From Tannerella sp. (lineage in GTDB: Bacteria > Bacteroidota > Bacteroidia > Bacteroidales > Tannerellaceae): 56,208 bases of DNA. Position numbers and translations under genes: made by a program. The notes beneath the pieces are model-generated. The model saw nothing but the letters and a program-made list of their open reading frames with translations. It had not been told where the DNA came from and did not search any database. The stretch is taken from assembly GCA_031270465.1 (NCBI GenBank), contig JAISXP010000090.1:1-56208 (forward strand), given 5' to 3'. Below, piece by piece: positions 55,755-56,208 of the stretch (positions are counted from its first letter, which is position 1; the number at the start of each line of letters is the position of its first letter).

Positions 55755-56208
55755 ATGACAAAAAAAATGATTAACGGCATGAAAAATGCCAAACTGAAAA
55801 AACTTGTAAATATGATGATGCTGTCCGCTTTTCTCCTGATGACGGGGATAGGGACGGCAAGCGCCCGTGGCGGTGATTCGCAGGAATCGCCCGAACCGGC
55901 GCAGAGTAAGACCCGAATCACCGGAACGGTCATTGACCGGACGGGTGAACCGGTGATTGGCGCCAATGTGGTGGAAAAGGGCGTCACTATCAACGGAACC
56001 ATCACCGACGTGGACGGCAAGTTCACACTGGAGGTTCGTGCAAATGCCATCCTGCAAATATCCTTTATCGGATACGTTACGCAGGAAGCCAGTGTGAGCG
56101 GACAAAGCGAGTTGAATATCACGCTTGCGGAAGACAATCTGGCGCTGGAAGAAATTGTGGTCGTGGGCTACGGCACCCAGAAGAAAGTCACGCTGACCGG
56201 TGCGGTCG
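55755..56208 (+). CDS. SusC/RagA-family TonB-dependent receptor, N-terminus only (cut by window edge)
   Basis: Not in the ORF track because it has no stop in the window. From ATG 55755 (MTKKMINGMKNAKLKKLVNM) 151 codons are visible. A long basic signal peptide ends near ASARGG. The carboxypeptidase-like domain is ITGTVIDRTGEPVIGANVVEKG...GYVTQEASV, then the start of the plug LEEIVVVGYGTQKKVTLTGAV. In contrast to the first susC, the linker (SELNITLAEDNLALEEIV) contains no homopolymer. It probably begins another glycan-use locus beyond the window. Confidence 0.95.
   Translation, partial: MTKKMINGMKNAKLKKLVNMMMLSAFLLMTGIGTASARGGDSQESPEPAQSKTRITGTVIDRTGEPVIGANVVEKGVTINGTITDVDGKFTLEVRANAILQISFIGYVTQEASVSGQSELNITLAEDNLALEEIVVVGYGTQKKVTLTGAV

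Overview
The window looks like a chromosomal segment of a Bacteroidales bacterium. The evidence is two SusC-type TonB receptors with N-terminal carboxypeptidase-like domains and one SusD lipoprotein, many start sites preceded by the Bacteroidetes -7 box TAnnTTTG, an almost complete lack of purine-rich ribosome binding sites, and the Bacteroidales envelope gene order DUF6242 - DUF6089 - uppS - bamA - skp - skp - murI. Genus cannot be fixed from sequence alone.

Region by region. (1) 1-14.0 kb, all on the minus strand: a LacI-type repressor gene (13.9 kb) followed by a glycan/sugar-acid operon: SusC, SusD, a secreted GH38-like alpha-mannosidase, an MFS sugar importer, a cupin, an RraA-like aldolase, an SDR oxidoreductase, an M24 metallopeptidase homologue and a mannonate dehydratase cut by the window edge. 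The mannonate dehydratase is absent from the ORF track because it has no stop inside the window. The susC gene is split by a G10 tract. Three matching palindromes (TTWAYCGGTWAA) flank lacI and the susC promoter, and a perfect 30-nt palindrome separates susD from the mannosidase gene. (2) 14.0-14.8 kb: a long stretch without a convincing gene. (3) 14.8-19.1 kb, minus: ispG-purE-gcvH and rpoN. (4) 19.2-21.4 kb: a GH43 enzyme and a putatively secreted flavin-type oxidase, both minus. (5) 21.5-30.3 kb, plus: a GH13 amylase-like enzyme, prs, a CoA transferase, a GDPD-like secreted phosphodiesterase, an HD hydrolase and LptD. (6) 30.3-36.9 kb: an NfeD/ClpP-like membrane protease (minus), then groES-groEL, lptB and a GH110-type beta-helix alpha-galactosidase (plus). 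(7) 36.9-39.0 kb, minus: prmC-recX-comF. (8) 39.0-48.0 kb, plus: ribD, then the envelope cluster and glutamate racemase. (9) 48.0-51.2 kb, minus: a GH106-like lipoprotein glycosidase. (10) 51.4-56.2 kb, plus: a DPP-IV family peptidase, a probable Bacteroidales small RNA, a leader containing a (GA)19.5 microsatellite, an HU-like/DUF4469 protein and the beginning of a second SusC.

How the genes work together: much of the accessory content serves glycan capture (SusC/D), cleavage (GH38, GH43, GH110, GH106, GH13, DPP-IV) and sugar-acid catabolism, embedded among housekeeping genes. The most interesting non-coding signals are a sigma-54-type promoter with two upstream repeats ahead of groESL, a 50-nt conserved box shared by the GH43 and GH106 genes, the LacI operator set, and two hypermutable-looking tracts (G10 in susC; GA19.5 in a leader ORF whose reading frame is open in only one repeat register). 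Family assignments are from motif recognition; no database search was run.
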